Shown: piece by piece, positions 50,324-58,477 of the stretch | How positions within the stretch are numbered: position 1 is the stretch's first letter | Layout of the letters: each line of letters begins with the position of its first letter | Origin: Yoonia sp. R2331 | GTDB taxonomy: Bacteria; Pseudomonadota; Alphaproteobacteria; Rhodobacterales; Rhodobacteraceae | Length of the DNA: 64,000 nucleotides | NCBI RefSeq assembly: GCF_041103235.1 | Contig: NZ_JBGCUN010000003.1 | Location: forward strand, 62,001-126,000 | Reading direction: 5' to 3' | Translations under genes and position numbers: made by a program | Notes under the pieces: generated by a model | Told to the model about the DNA's origin: nothing | The model's database searches: none | Seen by the model: only the letters and a program-made list of their open reading frames with translations

Positions 50324-52564
50324 ATGACACAAATCCCATCCAAGGCCGAGGTCCTGCAATGGATCGCCGACCACCCTACCAAAACCAGCAAACGCGACAT
50401 CGCCAAGGCTTTTGGCATCAAGGGCGCGGCCCGCATCGACCTCAAGGCACTGCTCAAAGAGCTTGAGGCAGAGGGTCACCTCAAAAAACGCCGCAACAGC
50501 TATCGCGACCCCGAAAGCCTGCCGCCTGTCTCGGTGCTCGAGGTGACTGGCCCCGATGCCGATGGCGATCTTTATGCCCGCCCATTGGAATGGTCCGGCA
50601 AAGGATCGGAACCACGTATCCTGCTCAACCTGCGCAATTCTGATCCCGCACTTGGTCAGGGCGACCGCATCCTTGGCCGCCTTACCGAAATCACGGGCGA
50701 GCCGTACTCCCATACCGCCCGCCTGATCCGTCGCATCGGCACCAACCCTTTGCGCATCCTCGGTGTCTTTCGCGCAGGCTCCGAAGGTGGCCGCGTGCTG
50801 CCCATCGACAAAGGCTCGGATAAGCAATGGAGCGTCCCCGCAGGCGCCACAAATGACGCCAAAGACGGCGAACTGGTCGAGGCTGAACAATCCGGCCCCA
50901 AAGGCCGCATGGGCCTGCCCCGCGCCCGGATCATCGCCCGCCTCGGCGACCCCACAGCGCCGCGCGCTGTCAGCCTGATCGCCATCCACCAGCATGGCAT
51001 CCCCGACCACTTCCCCGACGACGTCATCGCAGAGGCGGACGCAAAATCCCCTGCCCCTTTGGGCAAACGCACCGATCTGCGCGACAAACCCTTTGTCACC
51101 ATAGACCCCGCCGATGCCCGCGACCGTGATGACGCCTGCCTTGTCGAACCCGATGGCGACGGCTTCACCCTCTGGGTGGCAATTGCCGATGTGGCGGCCT
51201 ATGTGACCCCCGGCAGTGAACTCGACCGCGAGGCGCGCAAACGCGGGAATTCCACCTACTTCCCCGACCGCGTTGTGCCGATGCTGCCCGATGTCCTCTC
51301 CGGCGATCTCTGCTCGCTGCACGACAACGTTGACCGCGCCGTGCTTGCCGTGGAAATGAAAATCGACGCGCGCGGCAACAAAACCGGCCACACCTTCCAC
51401 CGCGCCATGATCCGCTCTGTCGCCTCGCTGGAATACGCACAAGTACAGAACGCCGTTGACGGCAACCCCGACGCCGCCACAGAACCCCTTGTGGATACCG
51501 TCCTCAAACCGCTCTTTGCGGCTTATGCGGCCCTGAAGATCGCCCGCGCTGCGCGGCAACCGCTGGAACTCGACCTGCCCGAACGTCGGATCGAACTGTC
51601 AGACGACGGCCAGGTGACCGGCGTCGCCTTCAAGGACCGCCTCGACGCGCACCGCCTGATCGAAGAATTCATGGTCCTTGCCAACGTCGCCGCCGCCGAG
51701 ACCCTAATCGCCAAAAAGACCCCACACCTTCTGCGCGTCCACGAAGAACCGGCACCCGAAAAGCTCGAAGCCCTGCGCGAGGTTGCCAACGGCTCTGGCC
51801 TGCAACTGGCCAAAGGGCAGGTCCTGAAAACCGCACACCTTAACCGGCTGCTGTCACAAGCCGAAGGCACAGACCACGCCGAACTGATCAACATGGCGAC
51901 CCTGCGGTCGATGACGCAGGCCTATTATACGCCTGAAAACTTTGGCCATTTCGGCCTCGCTCTGCGGGCCTATGCGCATTTCACTTCACCCATTCGCCGC
52001 TACGCTGACCTGATCGTACACCGCGCTCTGATCGCAGCGCACGGCTTTGGCGACGACGGACTGTCCCCTTGGGACATCGAACACCTGCGCGACACGGGCG
52101 AAAAGATTTCGGCCACCGAACGCCGCTCAATGATGGCTGAACGCGACACGACAGACCGCTACCTCGCCGCCTTTATGGCCGACCGGATCGGGGCAGAGCT
52201 GACAGGCCGCATCGCGGGCATCGCCAAATTCGGCGTCTTCGTGAAACTCGACGAAACCGGTGCCGACGCGATGATCCCGATCCGCACGTTGGGCGGCGAA
52301 TACTTCCACTATGACCCCGACACCCAAACGCTGATGGGCGCAGACACCGGCCGGGTTATCGCCCTTGGCATGCGCGCCACCGTCAAACTGGCCGAAGCCG
52401 CACCTGTGACTGGCGGCCTGATCGTGGAACTTCTGACGTTCGACGGCGCCACCATGCCGCGCGGCCCTGCGCGTGGCCGTGGCAAGCCGCCCAAGCGCAA
52501 GCTGGGATCGGCGCGCAAGAAAGCCGCCAAAACTGCGCGCAAGGTCAAACGCACCCGGAAATAG
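50324..52564 (+). CDS. rnr: Ribonuclease R
   Basis: The 746-residue protein starts with a winged-helix domain (VLQWIADHPTKTSKRDIAKAFGIKG), followed by cold-shock domains, the RNB catalytic domain (IDPADARDRDDACLVEP with the acidic metal site, YFPDRVVPMLPDVLSGDLCSL, HFTSPIRRYADLIVHRAL), an S1 domain (AGIAKFGVFVKLDETGADAMIPI) and a lysine-rich tail. It degrades structured RNA 3' to 5'. ATG 50324 has AGGTG upstream. A long open frame on the opposite strand (50120-51559) is a shadow. Confidence 0.96.
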   Translation: MTQIPSKAEVLQWIADHPTKTSKRDIAKAFGIKGAARIDLKALLKELEAEGHLKKRRNSYRDPESLPPVSVLEVTGPDADGDLYARPLEWSGKGSEPRILLNLRNSDPALGQGDRILGRLTEITGEPYSHTARLIRRIGTNPLRILGVFRAGSEGGRVLPIDKGSDKQWSVPAGATNDAKDGELVEAEQSGPKGRMGLPRARIIARLGDPTAPRAVSLIAIHQHGIPDHFPDDVIAEADAKSPAPLGKRTDLRDKPFVTIDPADARDRDDACLVEPDGDGFTLWVAIADVAAYVTPGSELDREARKRGNSTYFPDRVVPMLPDVLSGDLCSLHDNVDRAVLAVEMKIDARGNKTGHTFHRAMIRSVASLEYAQVQNAVDGNPDAATEPLVDTVLKPLFAAYAALKIARAARQPLELDLPERRIELSDDGQVTGVAFKDRLDAHRLIEEFMVLANVAAAETLIAKKTPHLLRVHEEPAPEKLEALREVANGSGLQLAKGQVLKTAHLNRLLSQAEGTDHAELINMATLRSMTQAYYTPENFGHFGLALRAYAHFTSPIRRYADLIVHRALIAAHGFGDDGLSPWDIEHLRDTGEKISATERRSMMAERDTTDRYLAAFMADRIGAELTGRIAGIAKFGVFVKLDETGADAMIPIRTLGGEYFHYDPDTQTLMGADTGRVIALGMRATVKLAEAAPVTGGLIVELLTFDGATMPRGPARGRGKPPKRKLGSARKKAAKTARKVKRTRK

Positions 52565-52570
52565 CGCCAA

Positions 52571-53083
52571 TCACTCGGCGACGCAGGCCCCATCTTCATA
52601 GCAGATCACGACAGGGTCGCTGGCGAAACAATCACCGTTGATGCAATCAATTGCCTGCTGCTCCATCAGCGGGGTGACATTGTAGAAAATGCCCCCGCCG
52701 CAAGCCGGGGCCTCGATCACCAGATCAGGGCCAACGACCTTGGCAAACATGATCGCCACTTCGCCCGACACAGCTCCGCCACACCAGGGACCAACACACA
52801 AGGGCTGCAGCGCCACAGCGCGTTCATACCTTGTGGTAAATCCCTCGCTGTTCAGCGCAAGCCCCCGGAACTGCGCCGCAATCGGCGACGGCGTCCAGCC
52901 ATCGTTCAGCATGTCTGTTTCGGGCAGCAGCCGTTCGTCAAAGGTCAGCGTTCCCTTCAGCAGATAAATATCTTCCGGCACCTCTTCGGCGCGGGCAAAG
53001 CTGTCAGCGATCGTGGGCCGAATGCACGACAGCGCTGCCGTCTCGCTTGCAATCAGCGCCAGAACGCAGGCCAACCACCTCAC
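52571..53083 (-). CDS. Cysteine-containing secreted protein of unknown function
   Basis: The 170-residue protein starts [20 protein letters not shown], a signal peptide, and contains several cysteine pairs ([35 protein letters not shown]). It is probably disulfide-bonded in the periplasm. Its ATG overlaps the stop of rppH (ATGA at 53080-53083), so it is co-translated with that gene. I recognise no family. Confidence 0.75.
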   Translation of the reverse strand: MRWLACVLALIASETAALSCIRPTIADSFARAEEVPEDIYLLKGTLTFDERLLPETDMLNDGWTPSPIAAQFRGLALNSEGFTTRYERAVALQPLCVGPWCGGAVSGEVAIMFAKVVGPDLVIEAPACGGGIFYNVTPLMEQQAIDCINGDCFASDPVVICYEDGACVAE

Positions 53084-53583
53084 AACTTGTCCTCAAACTC
53101 CGCCAACACGCGGGCATAAACTTCGCGCTTGAACGGCACGATGTTGTCGACCAACTGATCCTTGGGCATCCACTTCCATTGCGAAAACTCAGGATGTGCC
53201 GTGGCAATATTGATTTGGTCGTCGGTGCCATGGAAGCGAAACAGGAACCACTTCTGTTCCTGACCGCGATACTTGCCTTTCCAGATCTTCGGCACGATCT
53301 CGTGTGGCAGATCATAGGCGATCAACGCAGCACTTTCCGCCTCCAACGTTACCAGCTTTTCAACCACTCCTGTTTCTTCCCACAACTCCCGCAGGGCAGC
53401 ATCCAGCGTCTTTTCGCCTGCATCGACACCACCCTGTGGCATTTGCCAGGCATCAGTGTCACGATCCATGCGTTGGCCCACAAAGATATGCCCGCGCGGA
53501 TTGGCCAGCATAATGCCGACACACGGGCGATAGGGAAGTTGGGCAATATCGTCTGGGGTCATGAATTGGCCTTGGTGCTGCAT
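53080..53583 (-). CDS. rppH: RNA pyrophosphohydrolase (Nudix)
   Basis: The 167-residue protein has [49 protein letters not shown] (Nudix box) and KWFLFRFHG, matching RppH. It removes pyrophosphate from 5'-triphosphate mRNA ends, triggering decay. CAGGAG is ten bases before ATG 53583; ATG 53562 is also possible. The frame back to 53646 is rejected. Confidence 0.93.
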   Translation of the reverse strand: MQHQGQFMTPDDIAQLPYRPCVGIMLANPRGHIFVGQRMDRDTDAWQMPQGGVDAGEKTLDAALRELWEETGVVEKLVTLEAESAALIAYDLPHEIVPKIWKGKYRGQEQKWFLFRFHGTDDQINIATAHPEFSQWKWMPKDQLVDNIVPFKREVYARVLAEFEDKL

Positions 53584-53632
53584 AGGTCTGCTCCTGTCAC
53601 GTTTGACCCAAGTCTGGGCCAAACGTCCAGCG

Positions 53633-54127
53633 CTATGCGATAACAAGTCGCGTGTTATGCGTTATCCGCCTTGCAATCCAGCGCAGATGATCCCGCCGAA
53701 ACGCCACGCAACCCGCCGTCGGCCGTCCCGGACCGCGCCATTGATGGATGAAAATCGCTGATCCCCGCCCCTTGACCGCATAGGGCCAATTCCAATCGGT
53801 CAGGATCACCAGATCATACATCGGGTCAGCACGGCGCAACACTTCGTGGCTGAACCCATGTGGTGCGCGCACCATCATGTTATAGTCGGGATCCGCCACA
53901 TCATCTGACCACAGATCATGCAACCCAATCGGCAGCGCCCAATCGGCAGGCTGCGCCATCCGGTCAGGTCGATACAGCATGCCGACAATCCGGTGCACTC
54001 CCTTGGGCGTGACCCCGTCACCTTCGACCTTGCGGGCGGCAATGCCACCACGTCCAACCGTGCAGGCAAAGCGCCGGCCGCAAAACCGGACCCCCGTCGG
54101 CGTCACAACCAGATCAGTGGCGCGCAT
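53633..54127 (-). CDS. L,D-transpeptidase (YkuD)-like protein
   Basis: The 164-residue protein has the YkuD C-terminal signature in [22 protein letters not shown] (His, then GC with catalytic Cys), and the N-terminal [19 protein letters not shown] strand region. Such enzymes form 3-3 cross-links or attach lipoproteins in peptidoglycan. There is no evident signal peptide in the chosen frame, which is unusual for a periplasmic enzyme; some short YkuD proteins share this. GAAGGATGGACA precedes the ATG. Confidence 0.82.
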   Translation of the reverse strand: MRATDLVVTPTGVRFCGRRFACTVGRGGIAARKVEGDGVTPKGVHRIVGMLYRPDRMAQPADWALPIGLHDLWSDDVADPDYNMMVRAPHGFSHEVLRRADPMYDLVILTDWNWPYAVKGRGSAIFIHQWRGPGRPTAGCVAFRRDHLRWIARRITHNTRLVIA

Positions 54128-54148
54128 TGTCCATCCTTCTTCTGGCCA

Positions 54149-54190
54149 GAAACATCCCCGCCGGAGGCCCGATTATTCGTCGAATAATCG
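54149..54190. repeat. Dispersed repeat, copy 4
   Basis: GAAACATCCCCGCCGGAGGC is followed by a near-palindrome with arms CGATTATTCG and CGAATAATCG around one T (54170-54190). The box matches copies 1 and 2; the palindrome is again different. Confidence 0.65.
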
Positions 54191-54199
54191 CCGCCCCGC

Positions 54200-55273
54200 T
54201 CACAACAGATGCCCGGACTTCGCCGCCTTGGTCGCCAGATAGGTGTGGTTGTGGACATTCTCGCCCACTTGCAGCGACACCCGCTCCACAACCGCGATGC
54301 CACTCCCCTCCATCCGCGCGATCTTGGCGGGGTTATTTGTCATCAGCCGCACCTTGCTGAATCCCATGCGGCGCAAAATCTCGGCCCCGATCCGGAAATC
54401 CCGCTCGTCATCCTCAAACCCCAACCGATGATTGGCCTCAACCGTATCGAACCCCTGATCCTGCAGCGCATAGGCCCGCATCTTGTTGGCAAGCCCGATC
54501 CCGCGTCCCTCTTGATTGAGATACAGCAGCACCCCGGCCCCTTCTTCCCCCATCTGTGCCAGCGCACCGTTCAATTGCGGACCGCAATCGCATTTCAGCG
54601 ATCCCAACAAATCGCCAGTAAAACAAGCCGAATGAAGCCGCGCCAACACCGGCTTATCGCGATCCGGGCGGCCGATCTCGACCGCATAATGCTCTTCGCC
54701 GCCGTCGTCAGGCCGATAGATGTGCAACCGGCCCGCCTCACTTGCGCGCAGCGGCACGCGGGCAGAGACCACGGGTTCCAACGGCGCCATCTCCCGATCC
54801 AGAACGCCGGATGCATCAACGCTGGTCAGCGCGTGATCCTGTGCAAACCCGGTCGGATCAGCCAGCGGCACGACGACAGCGGCGGGCAATAGCCGCGCTG
54901 ATTTGCACAAGGCAATCGCTGCGCGCGCCAAGGTCGCATCCCCTGTCCGCAGGGTCTCCAACGGCCCCTTCATCGGGTTCGCCAGATCGTCTGCCGGATC
55001 GGCAAGCGCCTGCACCCAGCCCAATTGCGCACCGCCGGGCAGCGCGATCCGTGCCAGATCGCCATCATAGGCCCGCGCCTTGAGGGTCGCCGCACGCCAA
55101 TCTGTCACCGCCAAGGCCGCATCACCAAGCGCCAGCGCCTCATCCAATCTGACCGCCACCAGCGTCTCTGCGGCCAGCACCACCCCCCGTCCTGACACTA
55201 CAACCGGCACGCCCATGCGCAAATCCGCCCGCGCGCGGGCCAAAAGCTCTGTTACATCGGGGGCGAATGTCAT
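54200..55273 (-). CDS. ribA: GTP cyclohydrolase II, with N-terminal extension
   Basis: The 357-residue protein is longer than a minimal RibA (about 200). Residues 175-357 contain the GCH II core: the zinc cysteines in HSACFTGDLLGSLKCDCGPQL, LYLNQEGRGIGLANK, and RLMTNNPAKI. The first 170 residues (AEETLVAVRLDE-type) resemble a degenerate partner domain, without a complete 3,4-dihydroxy-2-butanone-4-phosphate synthase active site that I can identify. It makes 2,5-diamino-6-ribosylamino-pyrimidinone phosphate from GTP for riboflavin. It is divergent from the response regulator. Confidence 0.93.
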   Translation of the reverse strand: MTFAPDVTELLARARADLRMGVPVVVSGRGVVLAAETLVAVRLDEALALGDAALAVTDWRAATLKARAYDGDLARIALPGGAQLGWVQALADPADDLANPMKGPLETLRTGDATLARAAIALCKSARLLPAAVVVPLADPTGFAQDHALTSVDASGVLDREMAPLEPVVSARVPLRASEAGRLHIYRPDDGGEEHYAVEIGRPDRDKPVLARLHSACFTGDLLGSLKCDCGPQLNGALAQMGEEGAGVLLYLNQEGRGIGLANKMRAYALQDQGFDTVEANHRLGFEDDERDFRIGAEILRRMGFSKVRLMTNNPAKIARMEGSGIAVVERVSLQVGENVHNHTYLATKAAKSGHLL

Positions 55274-55433
55274 CGGTTTGCGGCACCTTTCTGCGACATC
55301 TGGTAGCGGCCTTCGTGAGGAATTGAAACATTTGGCGGTCAAATCACACGTCCGTGTGAAAGTTTTGCAGCACAGCTTGCCTCAGACGTGTCTGCATCAC
55401 ATTTCATTTCACAAGACACCACAGGAGGCCGCA

Positions 55434-56120
55434 ATGGCACAACTCAAGAAAATTCTACTTGTCGATGATGACGAGGACCTGCGCGAGGCGCTGGGGGAAC
55501 AGCTCTTGATGACTGAGGATTTCGACGTCTTTGAAGCCGGCGACGGCGCAGAGGCGATGACGAAGGCCAAAGAACAGCTTTATGATCTGATGATCCTCGA
55601 CGTGGGCCTGCCCGACACCGATGGCCGTGAACTGTGCCGCCTGATGCGCAAACAAGGCGTGAAATGCCCGATTGTGATGCTGACGGCCCAGGATTCGGAC
55701 GCTGACACGATCTATGGCCTGGATGCCGGTGCCAATGATTATGTCTCTAAGCCCTTCAAGTTCCCTGTGCTTCTGGCACGGATCCGCAGCCAGCTGCGCA
55801 CCCACGAGCAATCCGAAGACGCAGTGTTCCAGCTTGGGCCGTATACCTTCAAACCTGCGCAAAAGATGCTGGTGACAGAAGATGAAAAGAAGGTCCGCCT
55901 GACCGAAAAAGAGACGAATATCCTCAAATTCCTCTACCGTGCGACCGAAGGCGTGGTGGCCCGCGATGTGCTGCTGCACGAGGTTTGGGGCTATAATGCC
56001 GGTGTCACCACCCACACGCTGGAGACACATATTTATCGTCTTCGCCAGAAAATTGAACCAGATCCGTCAAACGCCCGCCTTCTTGTGACCGAATCCGGCG
56101 GGTACCGTCTGGTGGCGTAA
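55434..56120 (+). CDS. OmpR-family response regulator (CenR-like)
   Basis: The 228-residue protein has a receiver domain (KKILLVDDDEDLREALGEQL, phospho-Asp in LMILDVGLPDTDGREL, MLTAQD, KPF) and a C-terminal winged-helix domain (RLTEKETNILKFLYRATEGVVARDVLLHEVWGYN, THTLETHIYRLRQKIEPDPSNARLLVTESGGYRL). The second part closely resembles alphaproteobacterial CenR, a regulator of envelope genes; this is by recollection of sequence, not search. AGGAGG is six bases upstream of the ATG. No kinase gene is adjacent. Confidence 0.92.
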   Translation: MAQLKKILLVDDDEDLREALGEQLLMTEDFDVFEAGDGAEAMTKAKEQLYDLMILDVGLPDTDGRELCRLMRKQGVKCPIVMLTAQDSDADTIYGLDAGANDYVSKPFKFPVLLARIRSQLRTHEQSEDAVFQLGPYTFKPAQKMLVTEDEKKVRLTEKETNILKFLYRATEGVVARDVLLHEVWGYNAGVTTHTLETHIYRLRQKIEPDPSNARLLVTESGGYRLVA

Positions 56121-56138
56121 ATAGAGATTCCAACGCAT

Positions 56139-56164
56139 GGAACATCCTCCCATGTTCATGCGTT
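56139..56164 (+). promoter_or_regulatory. EcfG-like promoter match inside the stem (GGAAC-N17-CGTT)
   Basis: GGAAC (56139-56143) and CGTT (56161-56164) are 17 bases apart, a perfect consensus match, but they lie within the hairpin arms and may be a coincidence. Confidence 0.3.
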
Positions 56165-56215
56165 GGTTCAAGACCCCCGGCAGAGGGTTAATCTGCCATC
56201 CTCCCTGTTGGACTG

Positions 56216-56243
56216 GCCCGAGCTTCGTGCTCGGGCTTTTTTT
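56216..56243 (+). terminator. Intrinsic terminator
   Basis: GCCCGAGC (56216-56223) pairs with GCTCGGGC (56229-56236) around TTCGT, followed by seven T. Confidence 0.93.
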
Positions 56244-56333
56244 GTCGCAGCCCGGTCTGGCATTCCAGACTTTGTCAAACCCGTATCCTGCCGTAGAGTT
56301 AACTTAAGTTAATTGCATTGCATGGGATCAGTT

Positions 56334-58346
56334 ATGGGCAAGATCAGATTTTTCGGCTTCAACCAAAGCCAAAGCATGACCACCAACTACTTTGCTTTCT
56401 CTTCATACGTCGATGACAGCAGCACAAAGTACTTTTTCGTCAACAGCCGTGGCGAAACCGTCAAGATGTTTGGTACCAGCATAAGCGTTGATGGAGCCGG
56501 CCGGATCACTGGGGGTGTCATCAATGAAATCCGGGTCGCGCCAGACGGCGGCAGCCCTGATGACATCGAAATCCACATCACCAATATCAACATCTCTGCA
56601 ACGAACCTGATGGGTGTCGGGGGCGCTGGCGTGCCAAGCACAAACCAGATTTGGCAGCGCCTTCTGGAAGGAGAGACCGATATCTTCGGCAGCATTGATG
56701 TCTCGAACTATGTTTTCGGTGATCTCTATATCGCGTCTAGCGGCACGACCTACGGTGACGACGACGAAATCCAGGGAAAATTCGGCAACTCCACATTTCT
56801 GATGGGTGACGCCTATCAGGTCACCGGCTCCGGTGTGCTGTTTGGCGGCGATGACACAATTGACGCAGCCGCGCGGCTGATCCGTGGTGATGCGGGTCTG
56901 GTCAGCGGCAGTTCTACTCTGATCGGCGGCGACGATGAAATCATCATGCGGTCCGCCAACTATGACAGCAAGGTCGCAACCGGAATTGTCGACATCATAG
57001 GTGACGCGGAAAATGCGACCTCGACTGCAACCCTGATCGGGGGTGACGATTTCATTGATGCCAGCGACGTCGAGGTCAACACACGGGTCAATATCTTCGG
57101 AGATGCCGAGTCTGTTGAAGGCGGGACCACCTTCATCGGGGGCGACGATAAGATCATCGGCGCACGGAATTCCGACAATTACATCTATGGCGATGTTAAT
57201 GACTTCACCATCAGCGGGGCCTTTGCCGGCGGACGCGATGTCATCACAGGCGGCAAGCAAGACGATGTCATCTATGGCGATGTCGGCTCTTCCAGCAGCG
57301 GCTCAAATGGTGGCAACGATAAGATCAACGGCCTGGGTGGCAATGACACTATGTATGGTCAGGGCGGGCGTGACATCTTCTTTGCACTGGAAGGTTCTGC
57401 TCTGATGTATGGTGGCAATCAGGTCGACCAATTCCGCCCCAACAAAGACGGTGAACACAGCTTCTACGGTGGATCTGGCGACGACATCATCAACTATATC
57501 AAGGCTACGGGCGGCCGTTTGACGGTTGATCTAAATGACAGCAGTCGCAATACGGGCTGGGCCGAGGACGATGTCATTAGCAGCGTCGCGCATGTTGTGG
57601 GCTCTGCCACCCAGAACAACTTTCTCTATGGCTACAGCGGTGCAAACATCCTGCAGGGCGGGGCCAAAAGCGACCGGATCGAAGGGCGGGGGGGCGGCGA
57701 CGAAATCAGTACGCTTGGTGGCAACGACCGGATCGAGGCGAATTTTGGTGCCAACACCTACGACGGTGGCGCGGGCTTTGACATCCTGTCTTATGCCGCC
57801 AGTAACGCTGGCACGCGGGTCGATCTATTCAATGATACCGCAGGTGGTGGCCATGCAGCAGGCGACAAGATCACCGGGATCGAGCACCTCTACGGCTCTG
57901 ATTTCAATGACAAGTATTACGGCGACAACGCCCGCAATATCTTCAAGGGCTACGACGGCAACGACAGCCTGTATGGCCGTAACGGCGATGATGCCCTTTA
58001 TGGCGGGGCCAACAACGACCGGCTGTTTGGCGGATTTGGCAACGACATCATCGAGGGCGGCGGCGGCAGCGACAAGCTGTTCGGCGGCCGCGGCAATGAT
58101 TTCATGCGCGGCGGCTCTGGCGCGGATACCTTCCACTATGATCGGGGTGACGACATCGACCGCATCCGCGACTTTCAGGACAACGTCGACACCATCGAAT
58201 TGGATGGCTTTCCCGCCAACTACAAACCCTTCCAGAACGCCCAGCAGGTTGGCAACAACGTGGTGTTCAACTTTGGTAATGGCGATCAGTTGATCGTCGA
58301 GAATGTGACGGCGCAGCAGCTCTTCAATGATCTGGTGATCGTCTGA
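56334..58346 (+). CDS. RTX calcium-binding protein, tandem copy 1
   Basis: The 670-residue protein has a unique N-terminal domain of about 110 residues (YFFVNSRGETVKMFGTSISVDGAGRITGG), then about six units of the form I-GDA-x5-V-x4-LIGGDDxI, then conventional RTX nonapeptides (GGxGNDxLYG) in GGNDKINGLGGNDTMYG and GYDGNDSLYGRNGDDALYGG, and a serralysin-type C-terminus (GADTFHYDRGDDIDRIRDFQ...NFGNGDQLIVENVTAQQL). Secretion by a type I system is expected; none is encoded here. ATG at 56334 has GGGATC upstream; ATG 56322 is also in frame. Confidence 0.88.
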   Translation: MGKIRFFGFNQSQSMTTNYFAFSSYVDDSSTKYFFVNSRGETVKMFGTSISVDGAGRITGGVINEIRVAPDGGSPDDIEIHITNINISATNLMGVGGAGVPSTNQIWQRLLEGETDIFGSIDVSNYVFGDLYIASSGTTYGDDDEIQGKFGNSTFLMGDAYQVTGSGVLFGGDDTIDAAARLIRGDAGLVSGSSTLIGGDDEIIMRSANYDSKVATGIVDIIGDAENATSTATLIGGDDFIDASDVEVNTRVNIFGDAESVEGGTTFIGGDDKIIGARNSDNYIYGDVNDFTISGAFAGGRDVITGGKQDDVIYGDVGSSSSGSNGGNDKINGLGGNDTMYGQGGRDIFFALEGSALMYGGNQVDQFRPNKDGEHSFYGGSGDDIINYIKATGGRLTVDLNDSSRNTGWAEDDVISSVAHVVGSATQNNFLYGYSGANILQGGAKSDRIEGRGGGDEISTLGGNDRIEANFGANTYDGGAGFDILSYAASNAGTRVDLFNDTAGGGHAAGDKITGIEHLYGSDFNDKYYGDNARNIFKGYDGNDSLYGRNGDDALYGGANNDRLFGGFGNDIIEGGGGSDKLFGGRGNDFMRGGSGADTFHYDRGDDIDRIRDFQDNVDTIELDGFPANYKPFQNAQQVGNNVVFNFGNGDQLIVENVTAQQLFNDLVIV

Positions 58347-58378
58347 AAAGACACCCTCGCCCCATTCCAAGCGACCGG

Positions 58379-58393
58379 CCGCACCACGTGCGG
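58379..58393 (+). terminator. Weak hairpin after RTX copy 1
   Basis: CCGCAC (58379-58384) pairs with GTGCGG (58388-58393); extra pairs are possible outside. No T tract follows, so termination is uncertain. Confidence 0.35.
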
Positions 58394-58477
58394 TCGGCTT
58401 CCGTTTGGCGAACTTCTTTTGCACCACAGAAAATTCTGCCCTAGGGTCAAAGAAATTAACGAAATGTTTAGGAAAGA

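Larger units (their letters stand above)
56126..56243 (+). ncRNA. Candidate small RNA or 3'UTR-derived RNA after the response regulator
   Basis: Directly after the response regulator stop (56120) a long stem, CCAACGCATG(G)AACAT with ATGTTCATGCGTTGG (56130-56166), closes on the loop CCUCCC. A second small stem GGCAGA/TCTGCC (56179-56197) follows, then an unpaired segment with another CCUCCC (56200-56205), then a strong terminator (56216-56243). Exposed CCUCC is complementary to Shine-Dalgarno sequences, the trait of alphaproteobacterial CcsR/cuckoo-type small RNAs. No coding frame fits. Confidence 0.45.

Noticed and set aside
50120-51559. 479-residue open frame on the minus strand
   Set aside because: It is antisense to rnr, whose protein has all expected motifs; the antisense product has low-complexity Gly/Ala/Val composition and no domain. 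GC-rich codon bias makes long antisense frames common here.
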